64,000 nt of DNA from Aureimonas pseudogalii. GTDB lineage: Bacteria; Pseudomonadota; Alphaproteobacteria; Rhizobiales; Rhizobiaceae. Shown here piece after piece: positions 15,876 to 24,321 of this stretch (position 1 is the stretch's first letter; each line of letters starts with the position of its first letter). The notes beneath the pieces are model-generated. The model ran no database searches. It was not told the DNA's origin and saw nothing but the letters and a program-made list of their open reading frames with translations. The stretch covers positions 62,001-126,000 of the forward strand of contig NZ_JACIEK010000011.1 in the NCBI RefSeq assembly GCF_014196835.1, read 5' to 3'. The translations under genes and the position numbers were made by a program.

Positions 15876-16706
15876 ATGTCCCCTCTCCTCGACACGCTCC
15901 TCCAGGCGGCCCTTGCGGCCGGCGCGGTGATCCTGCACCACTACGAGGCCGGCACCCCCGCGACCGCCAAGGCCGACGGCTCGCCGGTCACGGAGGCCGA
16001 CCGCGAGGCGGAGGCCGTCATTCTCGCGGCGCTGCGCCGCTTCGATCCCGCCATCCCGGTGGTGGCCGAGGAGGAAGCGGAGGCCGGGCGCCTGCCGACG
16101 GCGGAGTCCACGCGCTTCTTCCTGGTCGATCCGCTCGACGGGACCCGCGAATTCGTCGGGCGCAACGGCGACTTCACGGTCAACATCGCGTTGATCGAGG
16201 ACGGCGTGCCGGTCGCCGGGATCGTCTTCGCGCCGGTCTGCGGGCGCCTCTTCCTCGGCGAGGCCGGCCGGGCCTTCGAAACCGCGGTGGAAGGCGGACA
16301 CGCCGGGCCGCTGCACCCGATCGCCGTGCGCACTGCACCCGCCCGGCCCGTCGCCGTCGCCTCGCGCTCGCACCCGACGCCCGAGACGAGCGCCTGGCTC
16401 GCAAGCCACGCGATCACGCAGACGGTGTCGCGCGGATCCTCGCTGAAGTTCTGTCTCCTCGCAGCAGGCGAGGCCGACGTCTATCCCCGCCTCGGCCGGA
16501 CCATGGAATGGGACACGGCGGCGGGCGACGCGGTGCTGCGCGCGGCCGGCGGGCGCGTGGTGACGCTCGACGGCGCGCCGCTGCGCTACGGCAAGCGCCG
16601 CCAGTTGGACGAGGCCGACTACGCCAATCCGCATTTCCTGGCCTTCGGCGATCCAGCCGGCGAACGCTGGCTCGCCCCGACGCCGGCGAGCGCGGCCGCC
16701 GTCTAG
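15876..16706 (+). CDS. cysQ: CysQ-type 3'(2'),5'-bisphosphate nucleotidase
   Basis: A 276-residue enzyme of the inositol-monophosphatase fold. It would hydrolyse 3'-phosphoadenosine 5'-phosphate (PAP), the by-product left when PAPS donates sulfate. The metal-binding signatures are present: VAEEEAE around residue 64, VDPLDGTREF with Asp85 and Asp88, and the late motif EWDTAAGDAVLRAAGG. The gene stands between an ExoY-type transferase and an APS kinase, so its role is most likely to clear PAP during sulfation or sulfate assimilation. A role as inositol monophosphatase is less likely given the REF after DPLDGT, which is usual for CysQ. The next gene starts 177 bases later. Confidence 0.9.
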   Translation: MSPLLDTLLQAALAAGAVILHHYEAGTPATAKADGSPVTEADREAEAVILAALRRFDPAIPVVAEEEAEAGRLPTAESTRFFLVDPLDGTREFVGRNGDFTVNIALIEDGVPVAGIVFAPVCGRLFLGEAGRAFETAVEGGHAGPLHPIAVRTAPARPVAVASRSHPTPETSAWLASHAITQTVSRGSSLKFCLLAAGEADVYPRLGRTMEWDTAAGDAVLRAAGGRVVTLDGAPLRYGKRRQLDEADYANPHFLAFGDPAGERWLAPTPASAAAV

Positions 16707-16883
16707 CATTCGCCCGATCCGAGCGACCTCGCCGCTCGCGGTGCCTCGCTTCCTCACCGTGCGGCGACGCCCCTGCGCTTCGCCGGGAAACGCTCTAGTC
16801 TCTTCGCACCCGGTCGCCTTCAAGGACGCGCATCCCGTGACACACCCTCGCCCCGCCCCCGTGCCGCAGCCGCCCCGGTTCCG

Positions 16884-18077
16884 ATGAGCGATCCCGCCAC
16901 CGCCGCTCCGTTTCGCCTCGCCATCTCCGCCTCGCGTGGGCCGGAGATCGAGGGGCGGGTTCTCTCCGGCCGCGTCGCCGCCGGAGACCGGCTCGTCGCC
17001 GCCACCTCCGGGCGCACCGCGGGCGTCACGTCGCTGCGCAACGGCGCCGGTGAACCGCTCGACGCCGCGCAGGTCGGCGACCACGTGGTTCTCGGTCTCG
17101 ACGACGCCTGGAGCCTCACACCCGGCGATCTCGTCGCCGGCGCCGATCGGCGGCCGGCGGTGGCCGATCAGGTGGCGGCCGACATCGACTGGCGGGGCGA
17201 GGGACCGCTGATCCCCGGCCGCAACCTCTCCTTCACGGTGGGCGCGCAGACGGCGACGGGCAGCGTCACCGAGATCCGCCACCGCATCGACCCGCGGAGC
17301 GGCCAAGCCCTGGCCGGCAAGATCGTCGGCACCGGGGAGACGGCGCGGGTCAACCTCACCTTCGCCCGCGCCCTCGCCTTCGACCCGTTCACCGAGAACG
17401 AGGCGACCGGCGCGCTGACCATCCGCGCGCTCAGTGGCGACGCGATCCTCGGCACGGGGCGCATCGCCTTCGGGCTGCGGCGCGCCACCAACATCCATTG
17501 GCAGGCGGTGGACATCGACCGGGCGGCGCGGGCCGAGATCAAGGGGCAGGTGCCGGTCTGCCTTTGGTTCACGGGATTGTCGGGCGCCGGCAAGTCGGCG
17601 ATCGCCAACGCGCTCGAGCGTGCGCTGTTTTCCGTGGGGCGCCACACCTATCTGCTCGACGGCGACAACGTGCGCCACGGGCTGAACCGCGACCTCGGCT
17701 TCACCGAGGCCGACCGGGTGGAGAACATCCGCCGCGTGGCGGAGACGGCGCGGCTGATGCTCGACGCCGGGCTGATCGTTCTCGCGTCCTTCATCTCGCC
17801 CTTCCGGGCCGACCGGGCGATGGCGCGCGCGCTGATGGGCGAGGGCGAGTTCGTGGAGATCTTCGTCGACACGCCGCTGGCCGTGGCCGAGGCGCGCGAT
17901 CCCAAGGGGCTCTATCGCCGCGCCCGGGCCGGCGAGATCCGCAATTTCACGGGGCTGGACAGCCCCTACGAGCCGCCGCTTTCGCCCGAGATCCGCCTGG
18001 CGACGGGCGGCTCGACGCCGGAGGCGCTGGCCGAAGAGGTTCTCGCCTATCTCGCGTCTCGCGGGACGCTGCGCTAG
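16884..18077 (+). CDS. cysC: APS kinase (CysC) fused to CysN domains II-III, GTPase domain absent
   Basis: A 397-residue protein. The last 175 residues are an adenylylsulfate kinase, which makes PAPS from APS and ATP: P-loop GLSGAGKS at residues 231-238, then [27 protein letters not shown] and [10 protein letters not shown]. The first 220 residues match the two beta-barrel domains that follow the GTPase domain in the bifunctional NodQ/CysNC proteins ([16 protein letters not shown], then [21 protein letters not shown] and [13 protein letters not shown] at the junction). The GTPase domain of about 210 residues is missing, no remnant lies in the 177 bases upstream, and no cysD is nearby. The protein therefore cannot act as a GTP-driven sulfurylase subunit; the remaining barrels may be structural or bind another partner. 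Its neighbour is cysQ. Confidence 0.88.
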   Translation: MSDPATAAPFRLAISASRGPEIEGRVLSGRVAAGDRLVAATSGRTAGVTSLRNGAGEPLDAAQVGDHVVLGLDDAWSLTPGDLVAGADRRPAVADQVAADIDWRGEGPLIPGRNLSFTVGAQTATGSVTEIRHRIDPRSGQALAGKIVGTGETARVNLTFARALAFDPFTENEATGALTIRALSGDAILGTGRIAFGLRRATNIHWQAVDIDRAARAEIKGQVPVCLWFTGLSGAGKSAIANALERALFSVGRHTYLLDGDNVRHGLNRDLGFTEADRVENIRRVAETARLMLDAGLIVLASFISPFRADRAMARALMGEGEFVEIFVDTPLAVAEARDPKGLYRRARAGEIRNFTGLDSPYEPPLSPEIRLATGGSTPEALAEEVLAYLASRGTLR

Positions 18078-18176
18078 GCGCGGGGGCCGGCGCTTCCGGG
18101 ATCGCCGGGTGGATGCGTCTTCGCCGGCAGGCGGCGAGACCGGACGGGCTTGGGCGCCCCCCCGCTCGGGTTGCGC

Positions 18177-18344
18177 CTAGAACAGGACGACGCTGGCCAG
18201 CGCGGCCCAGAGGACCGAGGAAATGCCGAGGCCGAGAAGGATGCCGCGGGCTGGGCGCAGCCGATCGTCGCGCCGACGAACGCCGCGGAACTCGGCGCGG
18301 GGCGCCACCAGACTGATGATGGCAGGAGAAGCGTTGCGGGCCAT
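18177..18344 (-). CDS. Small single-span membrane protein, 55 residues
   Basis: A predicted 55-residue protein with a basic N-terminal half containing RRRDDRLRPARG and one hydrophobic helix at the C-terminus (about residues 34-54, ILLGLGISSVLWAALASVVL). The positive residues before the helix predict a cytoplasmic N-terminus. AAGGAGA lies six bases before the ATG at 18342-18344, a strong reason to think it is real. It is transcribed against its neighbours, between the APS kinase and the epimerase. I do not recognise the family, and no function can be assigned. An upstream in-frame start would add 13 residues but ignores the ribosome-binding site. Confidence 0.65.
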   Translation of the reverse strand: MARNASPAIISLVAPRAEFRGVRRRDDRLRPARGILLGLGISSVLWAALASVVLF

Positions 18345-18726
18345 GGGAAGTCTCCTTGCTGTGTCCGCACCGGGCGAACCCAATGCCTAACGGATCGTGA
18401 CAGTGCAGAACCGTCACCTTCGACGTTCATCTGTAGTCAAGCCGGGTTTCCGAACAGTTCCCCGCAGCCGAGACTTGCATTTCGAAGCCGGATTTGCCGT
18501 GATACTTCGGTCAATGGTGAACGAGAGGTCGTCCGACTTGCTTCAATTTGTATGAACCAAAATCGACAGGCGAGAGAAATCGGTAAGGATACCGGAGCAT
18601 GGCTTGCCTCCGGTCGGCATCTTGCCTATCGGTTGCAGTGCGAAAGACAGAAGGATCACGGGCCTGCCGCCCGCCGTGCGAACGGCCATGTGCGAGGGGT
18701 CCGTGGGCAGGAGCCGAGCCAGCCGG
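18345..18726. other. Intergenic region before the epimerase gene
   Basis: These 382 bases between two divergent genes have a clearly lower GC content than the flanks, especially 18420-18600. They must contain promoters for the small membrane protein and the epimerase. No pair of -35 and -10 hexamers stood out, and no ribosome-binding site is obvious close to the epimerase ATG. No credible gene was seen. Confidence 0.5.
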
Positions 18727-19698
18727 ATGAAGAACGCCATCGTCTTTGGAGGGGCCGGGTTCATCGGAACCCATCTCCTGCGCCGCCTCGCCGCCACCGG
18801 CGAATACGGCCGCCTCGTCAGCGTCGACATGGCGCCCCCGGCCGAGCCCGTCGAGGGCGTCGACTACCACTCGCACGACCTGCGCCGCCCCGTGCCCGAC
18901 AGCGTCGGCACCGACTTCGCGCAAGCCTACAATCTCGCCGCGGTGCACCGCACGCCCGGTCACGAACCGCACGAATATTACGAGACGAATGTCGGCGGCG
19001 CCGTCGAGATCTGCGACTTCGCCCGCCGGAACGGCGTTCCCGTCCTGGTCTTCACCTCTTCGATCGCGATCTACGGGCCGGGCGAGGACCTGAAAAGCGA
19101 GACCACGAACCCGACGCCGACCTCCGACTACGGCCGCTCCAAGCTGCTGGCCGAGAGGGTGCACCGCGAGTGGCAGGCGAGCGGCGAGGGCCGGCGCCTC
19201 GTGGTGGCGCGGCCCGCCGTGATCTTCGGCAAGGGCGAGCGTGGCAACTTCACCCGCCTCGCGGCCACGCTGCGCAAGGGCGTGTTCGTCTATCCCGGCC
19301 GCAAGGACACGATCAAGAGCTGCGGCTATGTGGGCGAGCTCGTGGAAACGATGCGCTTCGCGGTGGCCCGCGAGGAGCCGAGCATCCTCTACAATTTCTG
19401 CTATCCGCACGCCTACACGATCGAGGAGATCTGCCAGGCCTTCGAGCGGGTGGCGCAGCTGCCCGCCCCGCGCGGGCTCATTCCGCAGAGCCTGATGAAC
19501 GGCGCGGCGATGCCCTTCGAAATGCTCGACAAGGTGGGTCTTCGCAACTCCATCAACCGCGAGCGGATCGCCAAGCTGGTGCTCTCGACCCGCGTGGAGC
19601 CGGGTTGGCTGAACGCCGCCGGCTACCGCTTCGACACCGATCTCGACGAGGCGATCCGCCGCTGGAAGGCCGACAACCGCGCCGGCGAACTGGTGTGA
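18727..19698 (+). CDS. NAD-dependent epimerase/dehydratase of the extended SDR family
   Basis: A 323-residue nucleotide-sugar epimerase or dehydratase. It begins MKNAIVFGGAGFIGTHLL, the NAD-binding glycine motif, and carries the active-site pair in SDYGRSKLLAE (Tyr and Lys of Y-x-x-x-K) with TSSIAIYG supplying the serine. The exact substrate cannot be read from the sequence. The start at 18727 is chosen because the Rossmann motif begins there; longer in-frame starts (for example 18688) add sequence without features, and the AGGAG at about 18710 is further away than usual. It is followed by UDP-glucose dehydrogenase, which suggests a role in making a sugar for surface polysaccharide. Confidence 0.85.
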   Translation: MKNAIVFGGAGFIGTHLLRRLAATGEYGRLVSVDMAPPAEPVEGVDYHSHDLRRPVPDSVGTDFAQAYNLAAVHRTPGHEPHEYYETNVGGAVEICDFARRNGVPVLVFTSSIAIYGPGEDLKSETTNPTPTSDYGRSKLLAERVHREWQASGEGRRLVVARPAVIFGKGERGNFTRLAATLRKGVFVYPGRKDTIKSCGYVGELVETMRFAVAREEPSILYNFCYPHAYTIEEICQAFERVAQLPAPRGLIPQSLMNGAAMPFEMLDKVGLRNSINRERIAKLVLSTRVEPGWLNAAGYRFDTDLDEAIRRWKADNRAGELV

Positions 19699-19888
19699 CC
19701 GGTAGCGCCGCCGCCCTGCCGCGGCGTGGGCTCGCGTCGGCCGGCCTCGCGGTTTCGTTCCGTGGATCGTTCCCGACCTCCCGCGAATGCGGCGCCCCAC
19801 GAGGGCTCATCCACCATCGTCACCGGCCCGGCGGCCGGCCAAACCCGCCGGCGACGCCCGTCGCAGGACAGGACTTCAAGGTGATCTC

Positions 19889-21244
19889 ATGCGCATTACG
19901 ATGATCGGCAGCGGCTATGTGGGCCTCGTCTCGGGAACCTGCTTCGCCGATTTCGGCCACGACGTGATCTGCGTCGACAAGGACGAGGCCAAGATCCGGG
20001 CGCTGGAGGAGGGCAAGATCCCGATCTTCGAGCCCGGGCTCGACGCGATCGTGGCGCAGAACCGGCGCTCGGGGCGCCTCACCTTCACCACCGATCTCTC
20101 AAGCGGCCTCACGGAGGCCGACGTCGTCTTCATCGCGGTCGGAACACCCTCGCGCCGCGGCGACGGCCATGCCGATCTCTCCTACGTCTATGCCGCGGCG
20201 CGCGAGATCGCCCTCGGCGTCAAGGGCTTCACGGTGGTGGTCACCAAGTCCACCGTGCCGGTGGGCACGGGCGACGAGATCGAGCGCATCATGCGTGAGA
20301 CCAATCCGGAGGCCGACATCGCGGTGGTCTCCAACCCCGAGTTCCTGCGCGAGGGCGCCGCGATCGAGGACTTCCGCCGGCCCGACCGCATCGTGGTGGG
20401 CCTCTCGGACGAGCGCGCGCGCGAGGTGATGGAGGAGGTCTACCGGCCGCTCTACCTCAACCGCTCGCCGCTGCTCTTCACGACGCGCCGCACGTCGGAG
20501 CTCATCAAGTATGCCGGCAACGCCTTTCTCGCCATGAAGATCACCTTCATCAACGAGATGGCCGATCTCTGCGAGAGCGTCGGCGCCGACGTGCAGGAGG
20601 TGGCGCGCGGCATCGGGCTCGACAATCGCATCGGCTCGAAGTTCCTCCATGCCGGCCCCGGCTATGGCGGCTCGTGCTTTCCGAAGGACACGCTGGCCCT
20701 CGTCAAGACCGCGCAGGACCACGGCTCGCCCGTGCGCCTCATCGAGACCACCGTCGCGATCAACGACACGCGCAAGCGCGCCATGGCCCGCAAGGTGATC
20801 GCGGCCTTCGGCGGCGACGTGCGCGGCAAGACGATCGCCATCCTCGGCCTGACCTTCAAGCCCAACACCGACGACATGCGCGATTCGCCCGCGATCTCGA
20901 TCATCCAGGCGCTGCGCGACGCGGGGGCGCAGGTCTCGGCCTACGACCCCGAGGGGATCGAGAACGCCCGCCCCATGCTGGAGGGCGTCACCTTCGGCAC
21001 CGGCCCCTACGACATCGCGGAAGGGGCCGACGCGCTCGTCATCGTGACCGAGTGGAACGCCTTCCGCGCCCTCGACTTCCGCCGCCTCGCGGGCGTGATG
21101 CGCACGCCGCTGCTCGTGGATCTGCGCAACGTCTACAGCCGCGACGAGGTGGCGCCCTACGGCTTCGGCTATCTCGGCATCGGCCGCCCGCTGGAGGACG
21201 ATCTCGGGGTGCTCGCCTCGCCGGAGACCCGGCGCGCCGGCTGA
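19889..21244 (+). CDS. ugd: UDP-glucose 6-dehydrogenase
   Basis: A 451-residue enzyme that oxidises UDP-glucose to UDP-glucuronate with two NAD+. It has the N-terminal NAD-binding motif MIGSGYVGLVSGTCFADFG, the middle-domain motif KSTVPVGTGD, the catalytic cysteine in GPGYGGSCFPKD (Cys263), and the C-terminal Rossmann-like domain with LGLTFKPNTDDMRDSP. Length and motifs are those of bacterial Ugd. GGTG precedes the ATG at 19889. UDP-glucuronate would feed an acidic exopolysaccharide or lipid A/LPS core. The gene closes the polysaccharide region; the next gene downstream is convergent cobS. Confidence 0.96.
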   Translation: MRITMIGSGYVGLVSGTCFADFGHDVICVDKDEAKIRALEEGKIPIFEPGLDAIVAQNRRSGRLTFTTDLSSGLTEADVVFIAVGTPSRRGDGHADLSYVYAAAREIALGVKGFTVVVTKSTVPVGTGDEIERIMRETNPEADIAVVSNPEFLREGAAIEDFRRPDRIVVGLSDERAREVMEEVYRPLYLNRSPLLFTTRRTSELIKYAGNAFLAMKITFINEMADLCESVGADVQEVARGIGLDNRIGSKFLHAGPGYGGSCFPKDTLALVKTAQDHGSPVRLIETTVAINDTRKRAMARKVIAAFGGDVRGKTIAILGLTFKPNTDDMRDSPAISIIQALRDAGAQVSAYDPEGIENARPMLEGVTFGTGPYDIAEGADALVIVTEWNAFRALDFRRLAGVMRTPLLVDLRNVYSRDEVAPYGFGYLGIGRPLEDDLGVLASPETRRAG

Positions 21245-21302
21245 CGGATCTGGCCGGTCGAGACGACGTTCGATCCGCTGCCGCGCGTGCCGGATCGCGC
21301 CG

Positions 21303-22127
21303 TCAGGGCAGAGCGAGCGCGAACCCCAGAAGCAGCGCGATCTCGGTGAGTTGCTGGGCGGCGCCGAGCGTGTCGCCGGTCTGGCCGCCGAGACGGCGCA
21401 TCAGGATGCCCGCCAGCCGAAACAGCACGAGAAGCGCGAACGCGAGGCCGAGAAACGCCGCGCCCACGCCCCGCACCGCCGCGGCTTCGAGGCTCGCCCC
21501 CTCCCCCGCTGCCAGCACGCCCGCCGCTGCCCCCGTCAGCACGGCGAGCGCCGCGCCGAGAAGCGCCGCGCGGCGCCCAGCGGCCGGTCCCGGTCGCCCC
21601 ACGCGGTCGGCGAGCCCGCCGCGATCGGCCGTCGGCAGCGCCGACCAGAGCCAGGCCATCGCCCCGCGACTGGCGGCCGCCGCGCCCAGCATCGCCAGCG
21701 CTCCCACGGTCGGCTGGCGTACTGCAAGATCGGCAACGAGCGTGATCCGCAGGAGGAGCGAGCCCATCAGCGCCAGCGCGCCATAGGTGCCGATGCGGCT
21801 GTCCTTCATGATGGCGAGCGCGGCCTCGGCGTCGCGGTGGCCGAACAGCCCGTCGGCGGTGTCGCCGAGCCCGTCCTCGTGCAGCGCCCCGGTCAAGGCC
21901 ACCAGCGTGAGCACCGCAAAGGCGGCGGCCGCCAGAGGATCCAGCCCGAGCCGGCAGAGGACGATGAGGAGGCCGGCCGGCAGCAGGGCGGCCACCAGCC
22001 CGGCCACGGGAAACGCCGGGGCATCGCGCCCGAGTGGGTACGGCCCGCCGGCAAAGGCGCGCGCGGCCGGCGGCAGCCGGGTGAGAAAGGCGGTGGCCCG
22101 CAAGACGGAATGGAGGAACGCGATCAT
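21303..22127 (-). CDS. cobS: Adenosylcobinamide-GDP ribazoletransferase (cobalamin synthase)
   Basis: A 274-residue integral membrane enzyme that joins adenosylcobinamide-GDP and alpha-ribazole phosphate, the last assembly step of the cobalamin lower ligand. It shows the CobS signatures FLTRLP near the N-terminus, LTGALHEDGLGDTADGLFGH and IMKDSRIGTYG, and a strongly hydrophobic remainder with several membrane spans ending at GGQTGDTLGAAQQLTE. The ATG at 22125-22127 puts the start directly before FLHSVLRATAFLTRLP; a longer frame adds 31 non-conserved residues. It is divergent from cobT. This CobS is the synthase, not the AAA subunit of cobaltochelatase that shares the name. Confidence 0.93.
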   Translation of the reverse strand: MIAFLHSVLRATAFLTRLPPAARAFAGGPYPLGRDAPAFPVAGLVAALLPAGLLIVLCRLGLDPLAAAAFAVLTLVALTGALHEDGLGDTADGLFGHRDAEAALAIMKDSRIGTYGALALMGSLLLRITLVADLAVRQPTVGALAMLGAAAASRGAMAWLWSALPTADRGGLADRVGRPGPAAGRRAALLGAALAVLTGAAAGVLAAGEGASLEAAAVRGVGAAFLGLAFALLVLFRLAGILMRRLGGQTGDTLGAAQQLTEIALLLGFALALP

Positions 22128-22154
22128 CGCGCGACCATGCCCGAGCCCGCGCGA

Positions 22155-22184
22155 TTCGTCGCCATCGCGAGCGGGAGCGACGAA
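22155..22184. promoter_or_regulatory. Inverted repeat between cobS and cobT
   Basis: TTCGTCGC (22155-22162) and GCGACGAA (22177-22184) form an inverted repeat with a 14-base spacer in the divergent promoter region of cobS and cobT. It may be an operator; in such GC-rich DNA an 8-base match can also arise by chance. Confidence 0.3.
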
Positions 22185-22226
22185 CGAGGGCCCCGCGAAG
22201 CCGGCCCCGTCGCCATGCACCTCGGT

Positions 22227-22255
22227 TTGCGCCGGCCCGGCTTTCTTCCTATGAC
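22227..22255 (+). promoter_or_regulatory. Possible cobT promoter
   Basis: TTGCGC at 22227-22232 and TATGAC at 22250-22255 are 17 bases apart, a plausible housekeeping -35/-10 pair 50 bases before the cobT start. No cobalamin riboswitch was recognised between this promoter and cobT. Confidence 0.4.
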
Positions 22256-22306
22256 GCGGAACACTCCCGCGGCTCGCGTCGCGAAACCCTTCGAGAGACG
22301 TGCCCC

Positions 22307-23323
22307 ATGTCCGCCACCGGCCTGCCCTTCGACGATATTCGCGCGCTCATCGCCTCCATGCCCGGCCCGGATGTGCGTGCGCGCCACGACGCCCGCCACC
22401 GGCAGGAGGAGTTGACGAAGCCCTCGGGCAGCCTCGGCCGGCTGGAGGAAATCGCCGAATGGATGGCGGCCTGGCAGGGGCGCGCGCCCAGCGTCGACCG
22501 GCCGGTGGTGGCGGTGTTCGCCGGCAATCATGGCGTGGCGGCGCGCGGCGTCTCGGCCTATCCCTCGTCGGTGACGCAGGCGATGGTGGAGAATTTCGCT
22601 GCGGGGGGCGCGGCGATCAACCAGCTCTGCGCCACCTTCGACCTCGGCCTCAAGGTCTTCGACCTCGCGCTCGACTATCCCACCGGCGACATCAGCCGCG
22701 AGGCCGCGCTCTCTGAAAAGGACTGCGCGGCGACCATGGCCTTCGGCATGGAGTGCCTCGCCGGCGAGCCCGATCTCCTGTGCATCGGCGAGATGGGCAT
22801 CGGCAACACGGCGGTGGCCGCCGCGATCTTCGCCGCGCTCTTCGGCGGCACGGCGGCCGAGTGGACGGGCGCCGGCACCGGCCACGACGCCGCCGGCATC
22901 CGCGCCAAGGCCGCGGTCGTGCAGGAGGCGCTCGATCTCCACGCGCCGCATCTCGGCGATCCGCTGGAGGTGCTGCGGCGCCTCGGCGGGCGCGAGATCG
23001 CGGCGATGGCGGGCGCGATCCTCGCGGCGCGCCAGCAGCGCGTGCCGGTGATCGTCGACGGGTTCGTGGCGACCGCCGCCGCCGCCGTTCTCTTCGCCAT
23101 GGATCGCTCCGCCCTCGACCATTGCCTGTTCGGCCACGTCTCGGCCGAGACCGGCCACCAGCGTGCCCTTCAGGCGATGGGCAAGGTGCCCGTGCTGGCG
23201 CTCGGCATGCGGCTCGGCGAGGGCACGGGCGCGGCCATGGCCGCGGCGGTGGTGAAGGCGGCGGTCGCCTGCCACACGGGCATGGCGACGTTCACGCAAG
23301 CCGGCGTCGCCGGCCCGGCCTGA
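22307..23323 (+). CDS. cobT: Nicotinate-nucleotide--dimethylbenzimidazole phosphoribosyltransferase
   Basis: A 338-residue enzyme that transfers phosphoribose from nicotinate mononucleotide to dimethylbenzimidazole, making alpha-ribazole phosphate for the cobalamin lower ligand. Family motifs include KPSGSLGRLE, VFAGNHGVAARGVSAYP, FAAGGAAINQL, IGEMGIGNTA and the catalytic-glutamate region near the C-terminus, LGMRLGEGTGAA. The length is as expected. It is divergent from cobS, which uses its product. The next genes, cobD, cobC and cobB, are transcribed toward it from the other strand and end 23 bases after the cobT stop. Confidence 0.95.
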   Translation: MSATGLPFDDIRALIASMPGPDVRARHDARHRQEELTKPSGSLGRLEEIAEWMAAWQGRAPSVDRPVVAVFAGNHGVAARGVSAYPSSVTQAMVENFAAGGAAINQLCATFDLGLKVFDLALDYPTGDISREAALSEKDCAATMAFGMECLAGEPDLLCIGEMGIGNTAVAAAIFAALFGGTAAEWTGAGTGHDAAGIRAKAAVVQEALDLHAPHLGDPLEVLRRLGGREIAAMAGAILAARQQRVPVIVDGFVATAAAAVLFAMDRSALDHCLFGHVSAETGHQRALQAMGKVPVLALGMRLGEGTGAAMAAAVVKAAVACHTGMATFTQAGVAGPA

Positions 23324-23346
23324 GCGTCGTCCGTCTCCACGCGTCG

Positions 23347-24321
23347 TCAGAGCACGGCGACGAGGACCACGGCCAGGACGCTCGCCGCCAGCAGCGTGTC
23401 GCCGACGCATCCGAACAGCGCGAGTGCGTCCGCGATGTCACCCGTGCCGGCCTCACGCCGGCCGGCCGCGTTGAGCATCGGCGCGTCCACCACGAGTTCG
23501 CCGTAGCGCCGGGGCCCGCCGAGCGCGAGGCCGAGCGCGCCGGCCATCGCGCCCTCCGGCCAGCCGGCATTGGGCGAGCGGTGGTGCGGCGCGTCGCGGC
23601 GGGCGGCATGGAGAGCCCCGCGGGCGGCGGTACGGCCTCGCCGCAGGAGGGCGGCGAGCGCGAAGAGCCCGGCCGTCAACCGCGCCGCCGGCCAGTTGGC
23701 GAGATCGTCGAGCCGCGCGGCGCCATAGCCGAACTCGCGATAGCGCGCGTCGAGGTGCCCGATCATCGAGTCGGCGGTGTTCAGCATCTTGTAGGCCATC
23801 AGGCCGGGCAGGCCGAAGAGCACGAGGAAGAGCCAGGGCGCGACGACGCCGTCGGAGGCGTTCTCGGCGAGGCTCTCGATCGCGGCGCGTCCGACCCCGG
23901 CGGCGTCGAGCGACTGTGGGTCCCGCCCGACGATCATCGACACGGCGCGGCGCCCCGCTTCGACGCCGCCCGTCTCCAGGGCGACGGCCACCCGGCGCAC
24001 GTGATCCGCGAGGCTCTTCTGCGCCAGCAGCACCGAGGCGACCACCGCCTCGGCGGCAAGCCCCGCAGGCCCGAGCCCACGTAAACCCACCTCGATTGCG
24101 AACCCCAGCCCGGCGGCAAGCGCCAAGAGCGCGAGGATCGCGGCAATGCCCGAGGCCTTGCGCCACCGGGGCGGCCATTGCGGCCGGTTGAGACCGCGCT
24201 CCGTGGCGGCGATGGCCCAGCCGAAGCCGACCACGGGATGGGGCAGCCGCCGCCAGAGCCAGTCGGGATCGCCGACGAGCCGGTCGATCAGCGTGGCGCC
24301 GAGCAGCACGACCGCGCTCAA
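23347..24321 (-). CDS. cobD: Adenosylcobinamide-phosphate synthase (CobD/CbiB)
   Basis: A 324-residue membrane protein that attaches the aminopropanol phosphate arm to adenosylcobyrate. It shows the CbiB signatures DRLVGDPDWLWRRLPHPVV at the N-terminus, AIESLAENASDGVVAPW, YKMLNTADSMIGH and several hydrophobic spans. The start is taken as TTG at 24319-24321, whose sequence overlaps the cobC stop as TTGA and which has GGGGGAGA a few bases upstream; a GTG at 24369 in the same frame would overlap cobC by 52 bases and has no such site. It is the last gene of the cobB-cobC-cobD operon. Confidence 0.9.
   Translation of the reverse strand: MSAVVLLGATLIDRLVGDPDWLWRRLPHPVVGFGWAIAATERGLNRPQWPPRWRKASGIAAILALLALAAGLGFAIEVGLRGLGPAGLAAEAVVASVLLAQKSLADHVRRVAVALETGGVEAGRRAVSMIVGRDPQSLDAAGVGRAAIESLAENASDGVVAPWLFLVLFGLPGLMAYKMLNTADSMIGHLDARYREFGYGAARLDDLANWPAARLTAGLFALAALLRRGRTAARGALHAARRDAPHHRSPNAGWPEGAMAGALGLALGGPRRYGELVVDAPMLNAAGRREAGTGDIADALALFGCVGDTLLAASVLAVVLVAVL

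Noticed and set aside
16707-16883. Hidden frameshifted CysN GTPase domain before the APS kinase
   Set aside because: The space is only 177 bases and none of its frames show GTPase motifs, so the domain is truly absent and not split off by a frameshift.
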